DNA of 11,186 nt. It comes from Bacillota bacterium (GTDB taxonomy: Bacteria > Bacillota > Clostridia > Lachnospirales > Cellulosilyticaceae). The stretch lies in NCBI GenBank assembly GCA_023457875.1, contig JAEXBC010000204.1, forward strand, positions 1-11,186. The letters are read 5' to 3'. Positions 5,998-11,186 of the stretch are shown here, in pieces. The stretch's first letter is position 1. The number at the start of each line of letters is the position of its first letter. Below the pieces are notes generated by a model. The model worked only from the letters and a program-made list of their open reading frames with translations. It was not told where the DNA came from and did not search any database. The position numbers were made by a program, and so were the translations under genes.

Positions 5998-6216
5998 ATG
6001 CCAATTAAATATGATAAACTGTTTGAACTGATGACCGAAAAAGGGTTAACAACATATCGTATCAGAAAACAAAAGATCATTTCTGAAAGCGCATTGCAAA
6101 ACTTAAGGACAGGAAAAAGTGTTTCTATTGATACAATTGAACGGCTATGCAAAGCACTTGATGTTCAGCCTGGCGATATTATGGAATATATTCCAGAGGA
6201 ATCCCATGACAAATAA
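5998..6216 (+). CDS. Cro/CI-type HTH transcriptional regulator
   Basis: A 72-residue DNA-binding protein made of a single helix-turn-helix domain of the small Cro/CI (HTH_26, YozG-like) type. Visible order: helix 1 YDKLFELMTEKGLT, helix 2 TYRIRKQ, the turn and recognition helix SESALQNLRTG, then SIDTIERLCKALDVQPGDIMEY, the hallmark C-terminal helix pair and GDIMEY end of this family. The start is ATG 5998, with AAAGGAG 8 nt upstream; a longer frame from 5896 runs through the promoter and is rejected. It has a strong promoter overlapped by a perfect palindrome and a terminator behind it, so auto-repression is likely. It sits between leftward operons and probably controls element genes, including the neighbouring xis-like gene. 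Confidence 0.88.
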   Translation: MPIKYDKLFELMTEKGLTTYRIRKQKIISESALQNLRTGKSVSIDTIERLCKALDVQPGDIMEYIPEESHDK

Positions 6217-6225
6217 AATACAACA

Positions 6226-6260
6226 AAAAAGACAACTACCTTAATGATAGTTGTCTTTTT
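6226..6260. terminator. bidirectional rho-independent terminator
   Basis: AAAAAGACAACTA and TAGTTGTCTTTTT form a perfect 13-bp inverted repeat with a 9-nt loop. A-run and T-run on both sides serve the rightward HTH regulator and the leftward 42-residue gene, which converge here. Confidence 0.9.
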
Positions 6261-6272
6261 AAATATTAAAAG

Positions 6273-6401
6273 TTAATATATTTCCAATATTAGTTTTGTA
6301 AGTTCCATTAGTGCTTCTTCACTTGGTCTATTGGCAGTACACTTAACATTGGGATTCTCATGGTCAGGAATGTTGTCATCGTGATTGAATACTTTAGTCA
6401 T
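6273..6401 (-). CDS. 42-residue hypothetical protein
   Basis: A small soluble acidic protein. It starts at ATG 6401, 7 nt after AGAGGAG, and ends 13 nt before the shared terminator. Sequence features: a polar N-terminus (FNHDDNIPDHENPNV), one Cys, and a C-terminal helix (SEEALMELTKLILEIY). It follows the excisionase-like gene by 41 nt and probably shares its transcript. Short proteins of this kind often sit beside recombination genes on Firmicutes elements; the function is unknown to me. It is supported by its own ribosome site and by its position between gene and terminator. Confidence 0.65.
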   Translation of the reverse strand: MTKVFNHDDNIPDHENPNVKCTANRPSEEALMELTKLILEIY

Positions 6402-6442
6402 ATAATATCTCCTCTTTTAGCTAAAGAAGCTCTATATCAGAA

Positions 6443-6667
6443 TCAAACCGATATTTCCCTTCCTGTACTGTTTTTAATCCAATGCTCCAACTTGCTTTTC
6501 TCGACGTATAAGGTTCTATTGATTTTAAACGAAGGAAAACCATGAGCATGCATTATATAATATGATTGTGTTATGCCTACCTTAAAAATGTGCTGTATGT
6601 CTTTAGTAGTATATAGTACAATATCACCATTGTCAATATTTGCCAATTTGATCCGATTTCTTGTCAA
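6443..6667 (-). CDS. excisionase-like MerR-type HTH protein
   Basis: A small winged-helix DNA-binding protein of the excisionase/HTH_17 kind: LYTTKDIQHIFKVG then QSYYIMHAHGFPSFKIN, then a wing-like RTLYVEKSKLEHWIKN. Such proteins bend DNA at attachment sites and steer a tyrosine integrase towards excision; the integrase at 8934-9923 is the likely partner. The start is odd. The frame begins at TTG 6667 without a ribosome site, directly after a TAG. A well-formed ribosome site (AAAGGGGG) and ATG 6680 belong to another frame that ends after 15 codons. The gene may therefore be frameshifted near its 5' end or translated by coupling. Confidence 0.7.
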   Translation of the reverse strand: MTRNRIKLANIDNGDIVLYTTKDIQHIFKVGITQSYYIMHAHGFPSFKINRTLYVEKSKLEHWIKNSTGREISV

Positions 6668-6680
6668 CTAATTTGTTCAT
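6633..6680 (-). other. 15-codon leader ORF or true 5' end of xis
   Basis: ATG 6680 follows AAAGGGGGATAATGAA and encodes MNKLVDKKSDQIGKY before a TGA. It overlaps the start of the excisionase-like frame by 35 nt. Either it is the original N-terminus, cut off by a one-base change, or a leader peptide that couples translation to the longer frame. Confidence 0.5.
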
Positions 6681-6705
6681 TTCATTATCCCCCTTTACTT
6701 ATCAT

Positions 6706-6734
6706 AATATATCATTGAATCACATATATGTCAA
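6706..6734 (-). promoter_or_regulatory. promoter of xis-like gene, with palindrome
   Basis: On the minus strand a perfect TTGACA (6734-6729), 17 nt and TATATT (6711-6706). The inverted pair ATGTC/GACAT (6728-6744) overlaps the -35 box, which suggests control by a dimeric repressor. Confidence 0.7.
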
Positions 6735-6823
6735 TATTGGACATTGATATTTCGGTTTTTATGTGCATTTTACATATTAAAAGTAAAAAAGTCTTTTTAT
6801 TTGCATTTGAGGATTACCTTTGT

Positions 6824-6852
6824 TTGACACGATTTTCTTTAAAGTATACACT
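6824..6852 (+). promoter_or_regulatory. promoter of the basic 70-residue protein gene
   Basis: TTGACA (6824-6829) is a perfect -35. Two -10 candidates follow: TATACA after 15 nt and TACACT after 17 nt. It is divergent from the xis-like promoter, with a gap of about 90 nt. Confidence 0.5.
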
Positions 6853-6888
6853 TTATTTACATCGATTGAAGGAAAGGCTGGTGTCATC

Positions 6889-7101
6889 GTGAAATTTGGA
6901 ATTAGAACACCTTCACTAAAAAAATCAATTAGCGCACGAACCACAGGCAGACTCAAGCGATCTGTCAAGAAAGCAATAATACCCTTCTATAGCAAGAGGG
7001 GTACTGGCATTTTTAAGAATCCTAAAAAGGCTGTTTATAACCGGATTTATAGTAGAACTTCGGTGGGGTTATGGGATTTAATTAAAAAGATGTTTGGATA
7101 A
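6889..7101 (+). CDS. small strongly basic protein, unknown function
   Basis: A 70-residue, Arg/Lys-rich protein: KFGIRTPSLKKSISARTTGR near the N-terminus, then LKRSVKKAIIPFYSKRGTG, then FKNPKKAVYNRIYSRTS and a short LWDLIKKMFG helix. Its look, with repeated basic patches and NPKKAVYNR, matches a recurring unnamed family of Firmicutes elements, but I cannot name it. Nucleic-acid binding is a fair guess from charge. The start is GTG 6889, chosen because AAGGAAAGG lies about 12 nt upstream and the promoter at 6824-6852 sits inside the longer alternative frame that begins at TTG 6820. No terminator is evident before the next gene. Confidence 0.65.
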   Translation: MKFGIRTPSLKKSISARTTGRLKRSVKKAIIPFYSKRGTGIFKNPKKAVYNRIYSRTSVGLWDLIKKMFG

Positions 7102-7156
7102 TACTTACTAATAATTTTGTGTTATGTATTTAATTTGCTATTTTTTTTGGATTATA

Positions 7157-7185
7157 TTGTAAAATTTAGTTAATGTTTTTATACT
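7157..7185 (+). promoter_or_regulatory. promoter of 178-residue protein gene
   Basis: TTGTAA (7157-7162), a 17-nt spacer and TATACT (7180-7185), 33 nt before the start codon. The AGGGAGG ribosome site follows at 7202-7208. Confidence 0.65.
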
Positions 7186-7218
7186 TAAGATATTCAAATA
7201 AAGGGAGGATGTAAATCT

Positions 7219-7755
7219 ATGCCGAAACTACAACTACAGGACTTTTACTTTGGAGTGGCTATTAGTGCTTTATTCAAGTACAATCAGGACGCATCCCCTT
7301 CGTTAATTGATCAGGTCGATGATCTAGGGCAGCTTTGGAATATCGCTACTAATACCAGTGATGATTTTCAGGTATATATAAAATACACTGCAAAAAAAGT
7401 CTCTGTAAAAAACCCCAATCAAACATCTTGGAGCTTCAATTTGTCAGATAAAGAAAAAGATCGTATTGCTATTGCATTACAAAAGCCGGAACCCCTATTT
7501 ATAATATTGGTATGCGGATTAAAAGGGTTTAACAATAGTGAAATCGCTGTATTGACTTCTGATGATTATCAAAAAATCTCCGACCGTACTACGATATATC
7601 TTAGTGTGCGAAAAGATACGGAAAAATCACGGCCTAGGAATTTTGATATTCAATTAGGTAGGAAACGAAGCGATTGTTTTCCTATTGAAAGAAATAGAAT
7701 CGAAAAGAAACTTACTGATTTGATAAGAACAACTGTAAAGGCTGAAACCGTTTGA
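7219..7755 (+). CDS. hypothetical protein, 178 residues, possible nuclease-like fold
   Basis: An alpha/beta protein that I cannot assign with confidence. It opens with a helix (LQDFYFGVAISALFKYN), followed by LWNIATNTSDDFQVYIKYTAKK, SWSFNLSDKEKDRIAIALQK, a strand PLFIILVCGLKGF and a charged tail. The acidic residues before a strand ending IKY, then a second strand, are loosely like the D...(D/E)xK layout of restriction-type nucleases, but I see no exact motif, so this is a weak guess. The start ATG 7219 has GGGAGG 10 nt upstream. The Mrr relic behind it continues in the same frame, separated from it by the single TGA at 7753-7755, so the two may have been adjacent genes of one defence locus or a former fusion. 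Confidence 0.7.
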   Translation: MPKLQLQDFYFGVAISALFKYNQDASPSLIDQVDDLGQLWNIATNTSDDFQVYIKYTAKKVSVKNPNQTSWSFNLSDKEKDRIAIALQKPEPLFIILVCGLKGFNNSEIAVLTSDDYQKISDRTTIYLSVRKDTEKSRPRNFDIQLGRKRSDCFPIERNRIEKKLTDLIRTTVKAETV

Positions 7756-7761
7756 CATAGA

Positions 7762-7962
7762 AGGAAACAAAATGCAAGTAAAAATGTCGGAAATAGCGCA
7801 ATACAGGAGGTTACTGCTGGCAAGAAGTTCTAGAGCTGTGATAAAGTTATAGTAGTAACAAATAATTATTTCACTTCGTCTGCTGAACAATTAGCACAAG
7901 CGAATAATGTTATACTTTGGGATAGAAACATGCTTAAAGAGAAGATAAAAGAGAATTTTTGA
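7762..7962 (+). pseudogene. C-terminal relic of Mrr-type restriction endonuclease
   Basis: In frame, the sequence reads SKNVGNSAIQEVTAGKKF, then a TAG (7834-7836), then SCDKVIVVTNNYFTSSAEQL and AQANNVILWDRNMLKEKI, ending at TGA 7960-7962. This is the end of the Mrr_cat domain (VG..AIQEV, VVTN.YFT.SA..LA...N..LWDR). The catalytic D...(D/E/Q)xK part upstream is missing and the TAG replaces what is usually an aromatic codon, so it cannot work. No start codon or ribosome site belongs to it. It runs directly on from the 178-residue gene, with no gap beyond a stop. The last 29 nt overlap the ParB relic on the other strand. Confidence 0.8.
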
Positions 7963-8284
7963 TTTTTTTCTGTGACTGCTCCATGTTGTATAGGGAGAGT
8001 CTTGCTAAGACACGACTTGCTACTGATGTTGTAATCTGATCTGAATCGACCATTTCTTGAAGTTCTGGGATGAGTGTGGTAAGTTTTTTATAATTCGCAT
8101 AAGTGTCTTTAGACATTCCTAGTTCTTCTCTTAAATCTGATTGGGATTTCAGATTCGACAATGTAGAATCTGATTTTCTATCCCCACCATTTTTAATCCC
8201 ATAAATCCTTTCCAGTTCACAAATAATTCTACCCATCTTTAATGAACTGCTTGATATATCGCCCCGTTGACGGAGATTAGTTGG
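7934..8284 (-). pseudogene. ParB-like partition protein relic
   Basis: The frame reads NLRQRGDISSSSLKMGRIIC, then ELERIYGIKNGGDRKSD, then LREELGMSKDTYANYKKLTTLIPELQEMVDSDQITTSVASRVLARLS. This is the DNA-binding middle of the ParB/Spo0J-like proteins of Clostridia elements, including the helix-turn-helix ending in YKKLTTLIPELQ. The ParB nuclease domain before it is gone (a TAA lies at 8285-8287), and after RVLARLS the frame runs into the antisense of the Mrr relic. An ATG at 8236 exists inside the homologous region, but no ribosome site precedes it. It is not the missing part of the ParB-like gene at 2579-2887, as both contain central segments. Confidence 0.75.
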
Positions 8285-8314
8285 TTACTATATGGATTAA
8301 AAAGGAGGTAAAAT

Positions 8315-8470
8315 ATGAAATATATATTAACAAATCAATATGTTAAAGATGGTATGACATTTGAATTTTATTCACCTGAATTTGCTAATGAAACTGAAAA
8401 AAATGAACAAAAAACTAGAATCGTAAACAATCTTGAATACATATTAAAATCTTTTGACAAAAAAGAATAA
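8315..8470 (+). CDS. 51-residue hypothetical protein
   Basis: A small soluble protein with one of the best ribosome sites in the window, AAAAAGGAGG, 7 nt before ATG 8315. Sequence: a beta-like start (MKYILTNQYVKDGMTFEFYS), an acidic middle (PEFANETEKNEQ) and a helix (TRIVNNLEYILKSF). A weak promoter, TTGACG at 8267-8272 with TATATG-like sequence 16 nt on, may drive it. It stands alone between relics and a non-coding stretch, so it may be all that is left of a larger cassette, for instance half of a toxin-antitoxin pair, though nothing in the sequence shows that. Confidence 0.65.
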   Translation: MKYILTNQYVKDGMTFEFYSPEFANETEKNEQKTRIVNNLEYILKSFDKKE

Positions 8471-8861
8471 TCCAATAGTTCTAAGTTCAACATGCTCTCC
8501 GAATCATATAATCACTATACAAAATCAACGCCTAGAATCAATTCGAGTTCTAGCCCTTATAGTTTGCCGTCAGAGGCATTTGAATGGATTCTGGGCGTAA
8601 TTCTATTTGATAGTTAAAGGCTTATTGTAGGAGCTTGTAGGCGGGTGTGTGATGACATCTGAATTTACTGTAACCAGTTATTTACAGATATAAATAATCG
8701 GATAACGGGCAAATTATTATGGACATCATTGATCAAAAAAGAAAGATGAGGTGTCCCAAAGTTGGATAGTTAAAAATCATATTTTTACTTTACGTAAAGA
8801 TATGCTAACGCTAATCTCTACCAAAGGAATCTTTGAAGTCTTGTAAATCAATAATGTCTTA
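8471..8861. other. 391-nt non-coding stretch
   Basis: I see no credible gene in this stretch on either strand. Apart from the 71-nt inverted repeat, it holds a tandem 10-nt repeat (TTGTAGGAGC then TTGTAGGCGG, 8625-8644), a 12-bp perfect palindrome CTTTACGTAAAG (8788-8799), and GTGTCCCAAAGTTGGATAG (8752-8770), which looks like the end of an IS3/IS150-type insertion sequence, but without a matching second end or transposase. The likely picture is decayed DNA between the last rightward gene and the terminator at 8862. Confidence 0.5.
8528..8598. repeat. 71-nt imperfect inverted repeat (long hairpin)
   Basis: The outer arms (8528-8544 and 8582-8598) pair at 16 of 17 positions with one mismatch and one G-U. 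Pairing continues inwards with G-U pairs to about 8551/8575. The left arm also holds CTAGAA/TTCTAG (8532-8553), which could form a competing smaller hairpin. It is about 58 nt after the 51-residue gene. Possible readings: a miniature mobile element, an RNA structure in the 3' region of that gene, or a recombination site. Confidence 0.6.
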
Positions 8862-8905
8862 AAGAGCACCGGCTAGGCTTTAATCTTTGCTTAGTCGGTG
8901 CTTTT
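8862..8905 (+). terminator. rho-independent terminator
   Basis: AGCACCGGCTAGGC (8865-8878) and GCTTAGTCGGTGCT (8889-8902) pair over 14 positions including G-U pairs, with a 10-nt loop and TTTT after it. It closes rightward transcription and may also end the leftward integrase transcript, whose stop lies 29 nt away. Confidence 0.8.
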
Positions 8906-8933
8906 GTATGCATAAATAAAAATTGCGAAAAAA

Positions 8934-9923
8934 TTATAGATTATTTTTCATAATCTTTGTTAGCGGGGAATATGGTTTATAGTTGATTCTTAAATCCTCA
9001 TCGTCTAAGTCCAGATAAGCTTTCTCGGTCACTGTCACGCTGCTATGACCGAGGATGCGGCTTAGGGTATAGATGTCTCCCCCATTCATCAAAAATCGTT
9101 TGGCAAAGTTATTTCTCAGCATATGAGGATGAGCATTGACTAAGCCCACCCTTTTAGTGTAGGCTCTAAAATTTGTCTCAAAATTACTAACGGACAGAGC
9201 ATTACCCTGATTAGTACAAAATAGATACTCGCTGTCACTGTATCTGTCTTTAAATTGAAGCCATCGTTTGAGATTTCTTTCCATTTCAGCACTAAAAAAT
9301 ACTATCCTGCTCTTTTTACCTTTCGTATTTTCGGCATGAAGATAGATTGACCGTCTGACAATATCTAAATCTGGCAGTTTAATAAGCAACGTTTCTCCAA
9401 GTCTCATGCCTGTATCAATGATCAGCTTTATTATGGTACAATCCCTATGCTCATGGAACTTAGAAAGATCAAACGACTTGACTAATTTTTTAAACTCATC
9501 GTCAGAAATAAAATCTACTGGCTTGCGTTCATTTGTTAACTGTTTCACTCTTGAAACAGGGTTTTGAGGTATATAATGATTATCATAGAGATAGTTAAAA
9601 AATACCTTTATATTTCGAAGATAATTATTAATTGTTGTTTTGCTTATTGGTTTACATAAATCAGTCCTATTTTGAGGTAAATTGAATTGCCTACTTTGCT
9701 CATTTGCTACGACTGTATACTTGCCACGTTGTTGCAGATATTTCATATATTCCTTTATGTGTACCTCTTTCACTTCTGCCGCAGAGTCAATCTTAAATGA
9801 GTTGCATAGAAATTGTCCAAAGATAAATAAGGTCTGTTCATAAGCTTTCATTGTCTTTGGTCTTAGGCCTTGCAATTGACAGTAATTCATGAAATCTTCG
9901 ACATCACAATCAAATTGAGTCAC
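8934..9923 (-). CDS. tyrosine recombinase / phage-type integrase
   Basis: A 329-residue XerC/D-like site-specific recombinase that cuts and rejoins attachment sites to insert or excise the element. The N-terminal core-binding domain runs from about 5 to 120 (FMNYCQLQGLRPKTMKAYEQ) and the catalytic domain from about 135. Active-site residues are all present: R174 (TGMRLGE), a Lys in the KGKKSR turn (201-205), H267 and R270 (HMLR), H293 (LGHSS) and the nucleophile Y303 (KAYLDL). The start is GTG 9923, 9 nt after GAAGGGG. The gene is full length and adjacent to spo0A in the same direction, separated by 191 nt that contain short repeats. This is the strongest sign that the AT-rich DNA to its left is a mobile element. 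Confidence 0.92.
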   Translation of the reverse strand: MTQFDCDVEDFMNYCQLQGLRPKTMKAYEQTLFIFGQFLCNSFKIDSAAEVKEVHIKEYMKYLQQRGKYTVVANEQSRQFNLPQNRTDLCKPISKTTINNYLRNIKVFFNYLYDNHYIPQNPVSRVKQLTNERKPVDFISDDEFKKLVKSFDLSKFHEHRDCTIIKLIIDTGMRLGETLLIKLPDLDIVRRSIYLHAENTKGKKSRIVFFSAEMERNLKRWLQFKDRYSDSEYLFCTNQGNALSVSNFETNFRAYTKRVGLVNAHPHMLRNNFAKRFLMNGGDIYTLSRILGHSSVTVTEKAYLDLDDEDLRINYKPYSPLTKIMKNNL

Positions 9924-9974
9924 AGAAAAAAACCCCTTCGCTTTAATGGTAGAATACCCAATAAAGTAAAAGAG

Positions 9975-10011
9975 TTTATAGGTCTAGAAAGGTATTATTT
10001 ATAGGTATAGA
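9975..10011. repeat. direct repeats upstream of integrase gene
   Basis: TTTATAGGTCTAGA (9975-9988) and TTTATAGGTATAGA (9998-10011) match at 13 of 14 positions, 23 nt apart. The position, about 50-90 nt from the integrase start, suits arm-type binding sites of the integrase or Xis, or operators. Confidence 0.5.
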
Positions 10012-10032
10012 GTCTTTTTCCACATGAAATAT

Positions 10033-10058
10033 AGCAATAAACTCTCGTCTTTATTGCT
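10033..10058. repeat. inverted repeat downstream of spo0A
   Basis: AGCAATAAA and TTTATTGCT are a perfect 9-bp inverted repeat with an 8-nt loop, about 57 nt after the spo0A stop. It could be the spo0A terminator, although only a poor T-run follows on the minus strand, or core sites of the attachment region. Confidence 0.5.
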
Positions 10059-10078
10059 TTGAAAACTTGATGAAAACC

Positions 10079-10086
10079 TTGTCGAA
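10079..10086 (+). promoter_or_regulatory. possible Spo0A-binding (0A) box
   Basis: TTGTCGAA matches the core of the 0A-box consensus (TTTGTCRAA, first base differs). It lies 28 nt past the spo0A stop and before the integrase. A word of this length is expected by chance about once in a window this size, so the call is tentative. Confidence 0.3.
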
Positions 10087-10114
10087 ATGCCCATGATAAG
10101 CGGTTTTGCAGTAA

Positions 10115-10894
10115 TTAATTTGCATTTTTTAGACGCAGGCGTAATTTATCGGCAATCATTGCCACAAATTCGCTGTTTGTAGGCTTTCCTCTCCCATTAT
10201 GAATCGTGTAACCAAAATAACTGTTCAGTGTATCAACATCACCGCGATCCCATGCAACTTCTATTGCATGCCGGATCGCACGCTCCACCCGGGACGCAGT
10301 CGTCTCAAATCTTTTTGCAACAGTGGGATAAAGCTGCTTCGTAACAGAATTGATAATTTCCGGCTGCCGGACTGCCAGCATAATAGACTCCCGCACATAA
10401 TGGTAGCCTTTGATATGCGCCGGCACCCCGATTTGATGAATGATTTCCGTAATCATCAATTCGAGATCCGGTTCGCTTCCGGCAATATGTTCACGTGCAG
10501 TTTCCCCTTTCATTCCGCCGGCGCCTGCCAGTTTTACAATGCGCTCCACCATCACTTCGACATCAAATGGCATTAAAAAAAAGTAACAGGCACCAGCAGC
10601 CATCAGCTCATTTTCCAGCATTGCATTACTGAATGTTGAAGTAATCATAAAATACGGTTTTACAGCCAAACCCATGTTTCCTACTGAATTCATGACCCCG
10701 ATTGCATCCAGCCTTGGCATGAAAACATCCATCAGGACGACCTGAGGAAGCGTTTCTCCAATCAGCTGGGTTACGGCAAGACCATCTCTTGGCGCAATAA
10801 CAGTCTCAAAGCCATAAGTTTTCAGCAGTGACGCACATTTCCCACAATAATCGCCCGGTCCCTCCACAATCAGCACTTTTGTATGGTCTTTCAT
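10115..10894 (-). CDS. spo0A: Spo0A, master regulator of sporulation
   Basis: Response regulator that switches on sporulation genes. A receiver domain (about 1-125) is joined by a linker to the Spo0A_C DNA-binding domain (about 150-259). The C-terminal part is highly conserved: [27 protein letters not shown] and [18 protein letters not shown]. Asp56 (VLMDVFMP) is the phosphorylation site. The receiver is unusual: the acidic pair at its start is VEGP (E11, then Gly) rather than DD/ED, and the invariant Lys before PFD is Met108 (FFLMPFD). Phosphotransfer may therefore be weakened or altered. The start ATG 10894 follows GGAGGAG 8 nt upstream. G+C is higher than in the genes to the left. Confidence 0.96.
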   Translation of the reverse strand: MKDHTKVLIVEGPGDYCGKCASLLKTYGFETVIAPRDGLAVTQLIGETLPQVVLMDVFMPRLDAIGVMNSVGNMGLAVKPYFMITSTFSNAMLENELMAAGACYFFLMPFDVEVMVERIVKLAGAGGMKGETAREHIAGSEPDLELMITEIIHQIGVPAHIKGYHYVRESIMLAVRQPEIINSVTKQLYPTVAKRFETTASRVERAIRHAIEVAWDRGDVDTLNSYFGYTIHNGRGKPTNSEFVAMIADKLRLRLKNAN

Positions 10895-10930
10895 GCTTCT
10901 TTCTCCTCCATTGTCGCTTCCCTGTATTTT

Positions 10931-10959
10931 ATATTATCACTTGCTGAAATTAAATACAA
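10931..10959 (-). promoter_or_regulatory. candidate spo0A promoter
   Basis: TTGTAT (10959-10954), 17 nt and TAATAT (10936-10931) on the minus strand fit a sigma-A promoter about 37 nt before the ATG. The overlapping ACAGG...GTGATAAT sequence faintly resembles a sigma-H promoter, as used for spo0A in Bacillus, but the match is too poor to claim. In spoIVB, 95 nt upstream, TGTCAAA (minus strand, 11060-11054) looks like a 0A box. Confidence 0.5.
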
Positions 10960-11037
10960 CCTGTTTTTACCAATTTTTTTTGATAATAATGAAAACTTTT
11001 GAACTTATCTTTGGAGATATTTTCTGCCGGGTTCCTG

Positions 11038-11186
11038 TCAACTTTCGATATTCTTTGACATCTTATCCATATTTTCAACAAAAATTCCATAGCCTCGAGT
11101 TGGATCGTTGACGAAAACATGGGTAACCGCGCCTACCAATTTGCCATTTTGAATAATCGGGCTGCCGCTCATGCCCTGAACAATCC
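11038..11186 (-). CDS. spoIVB: SpoIVB peptidase, C-terminal 49 residues
   Basis: The 3' end of the S55-family serine peptidase that, in the developing spore, signals from the forespore to the mother cell by cleaving SpoIVFA and so activating sigma-K processing. The visible part begins with [11 protein letters not shown], which carries the catalytic serine in the SGSP motif, then [19 protein letters not shown], a family hallmark, and ends at TGA 11038-11040. The order spoIVB then spo0A on one strand is the standard arrangement in endospore formers. The 143-nt gap to spo0A leaves room for a separate spo0A promoter. Confidence 0.93.
   Translation of the reverse strand, partial: IVQGMSGSPIIQNGKLVGAVTHVFVNDPTRGYGIFVENMDKMSKNIES

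Noticed and set aside
6820..6888. TTG start extending the basic protein by 23 residues
   Set aside because: The extension overlaps the likely promoter and has no ribosome site; GTG 6889 is better placed.
2579..8284. The two ParB-like fragments as one gene split by an insertion
   Set aside because: They cover partly different central segments but do not join into one order, and the DNA between them is not an insertion with recognisable ends.
10199..10576. 125-residue ORF on the plus strand
   Set aside because: It lies entirely antisense to spo0A, whose coding is certain.

Overview
The window reads as a low-GC Gram-positive, spore-forming bacterium, probably a Clostridia/Oscillospiraceae-type lineage. 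The right end carries, on the minus strand, the 3' end of spoIVB followed by a complete spo0A, the usual order in endospore formers. These two genes are visibly richer in G+C than the rest. The drop happens between the spo0A stop (10115) and the tyrosine integrase that follows it, so positions 1 to about 9950 look like an integrated mobile element or genomic island placed next to spo0A. Only one edge is visible and no attachment-site duplication could be proved.

Layout from left to right: (a) 1-1588, an incomplete SF2 (DEAD/DEAH-like) helicase on the minus strand, with a perfect Gram-positive LexA (SOS) box directly before its apparent start; (b) 1749-2088, a small coiled-coil protein with its own strong promoter and terminator on the plus strand; (c) 2134-4102, a leftward operon of five small or medium genes of mostly unknown function, one of them a ParB-like fragment without the ParB nuclease domain; (d) 4147-4580, a non-coding control region with three direct and one inverted copy of an iteron-like motif (core GACACGAG), a plus-strand promoter next to it and a perfect terminator about 235 nt downstream, which predicts a small RNA; (e) 4583-5824, two leftward unknown genes, the upstream one apparently frameshifted; (f) 5862-6734, a switch-like block: a rightward Cro/CI-type regulator with a palindromic operator over its promoter, a shared bidirectional terminator, and a convergent leftward pair made of a 42-residue protein and an excisionase-like HTH protein; (g) 6824-8470, small rightward genes mixed with gene debris: a basic 70-residue protein, a 178-residue unknown, the C-terminal relic of an Mrr-type restriction endonuclease, a ParB relic on the other strand, and an intact-looking 51-residue gene; (h) 8471-8905, non-coding, with a 71-nt imperfect inverted repeat and a terminator; (i) 8934-9923, the integrase; (j) spo0A and spoIVB.

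Taken together: the integrase and Xis-like protein would excise or integrate the element, the HTH regulator probably controls the block it sits in, and the SOS-boxed helicase and the iteron region suggest a replicative stage induced by DNA damage. No replication initiator or transfer gene is visible here, so they may lie left of position 1 or be missing. Relics of mrr and parB show that the region has been decaying. The most interesting non-standard signals are the iteron/promoter/small-RNA region, the SOS box at the helicase, and a Spo0A receiver domain that lacks residues normally needed for phosphorylation chemistry.
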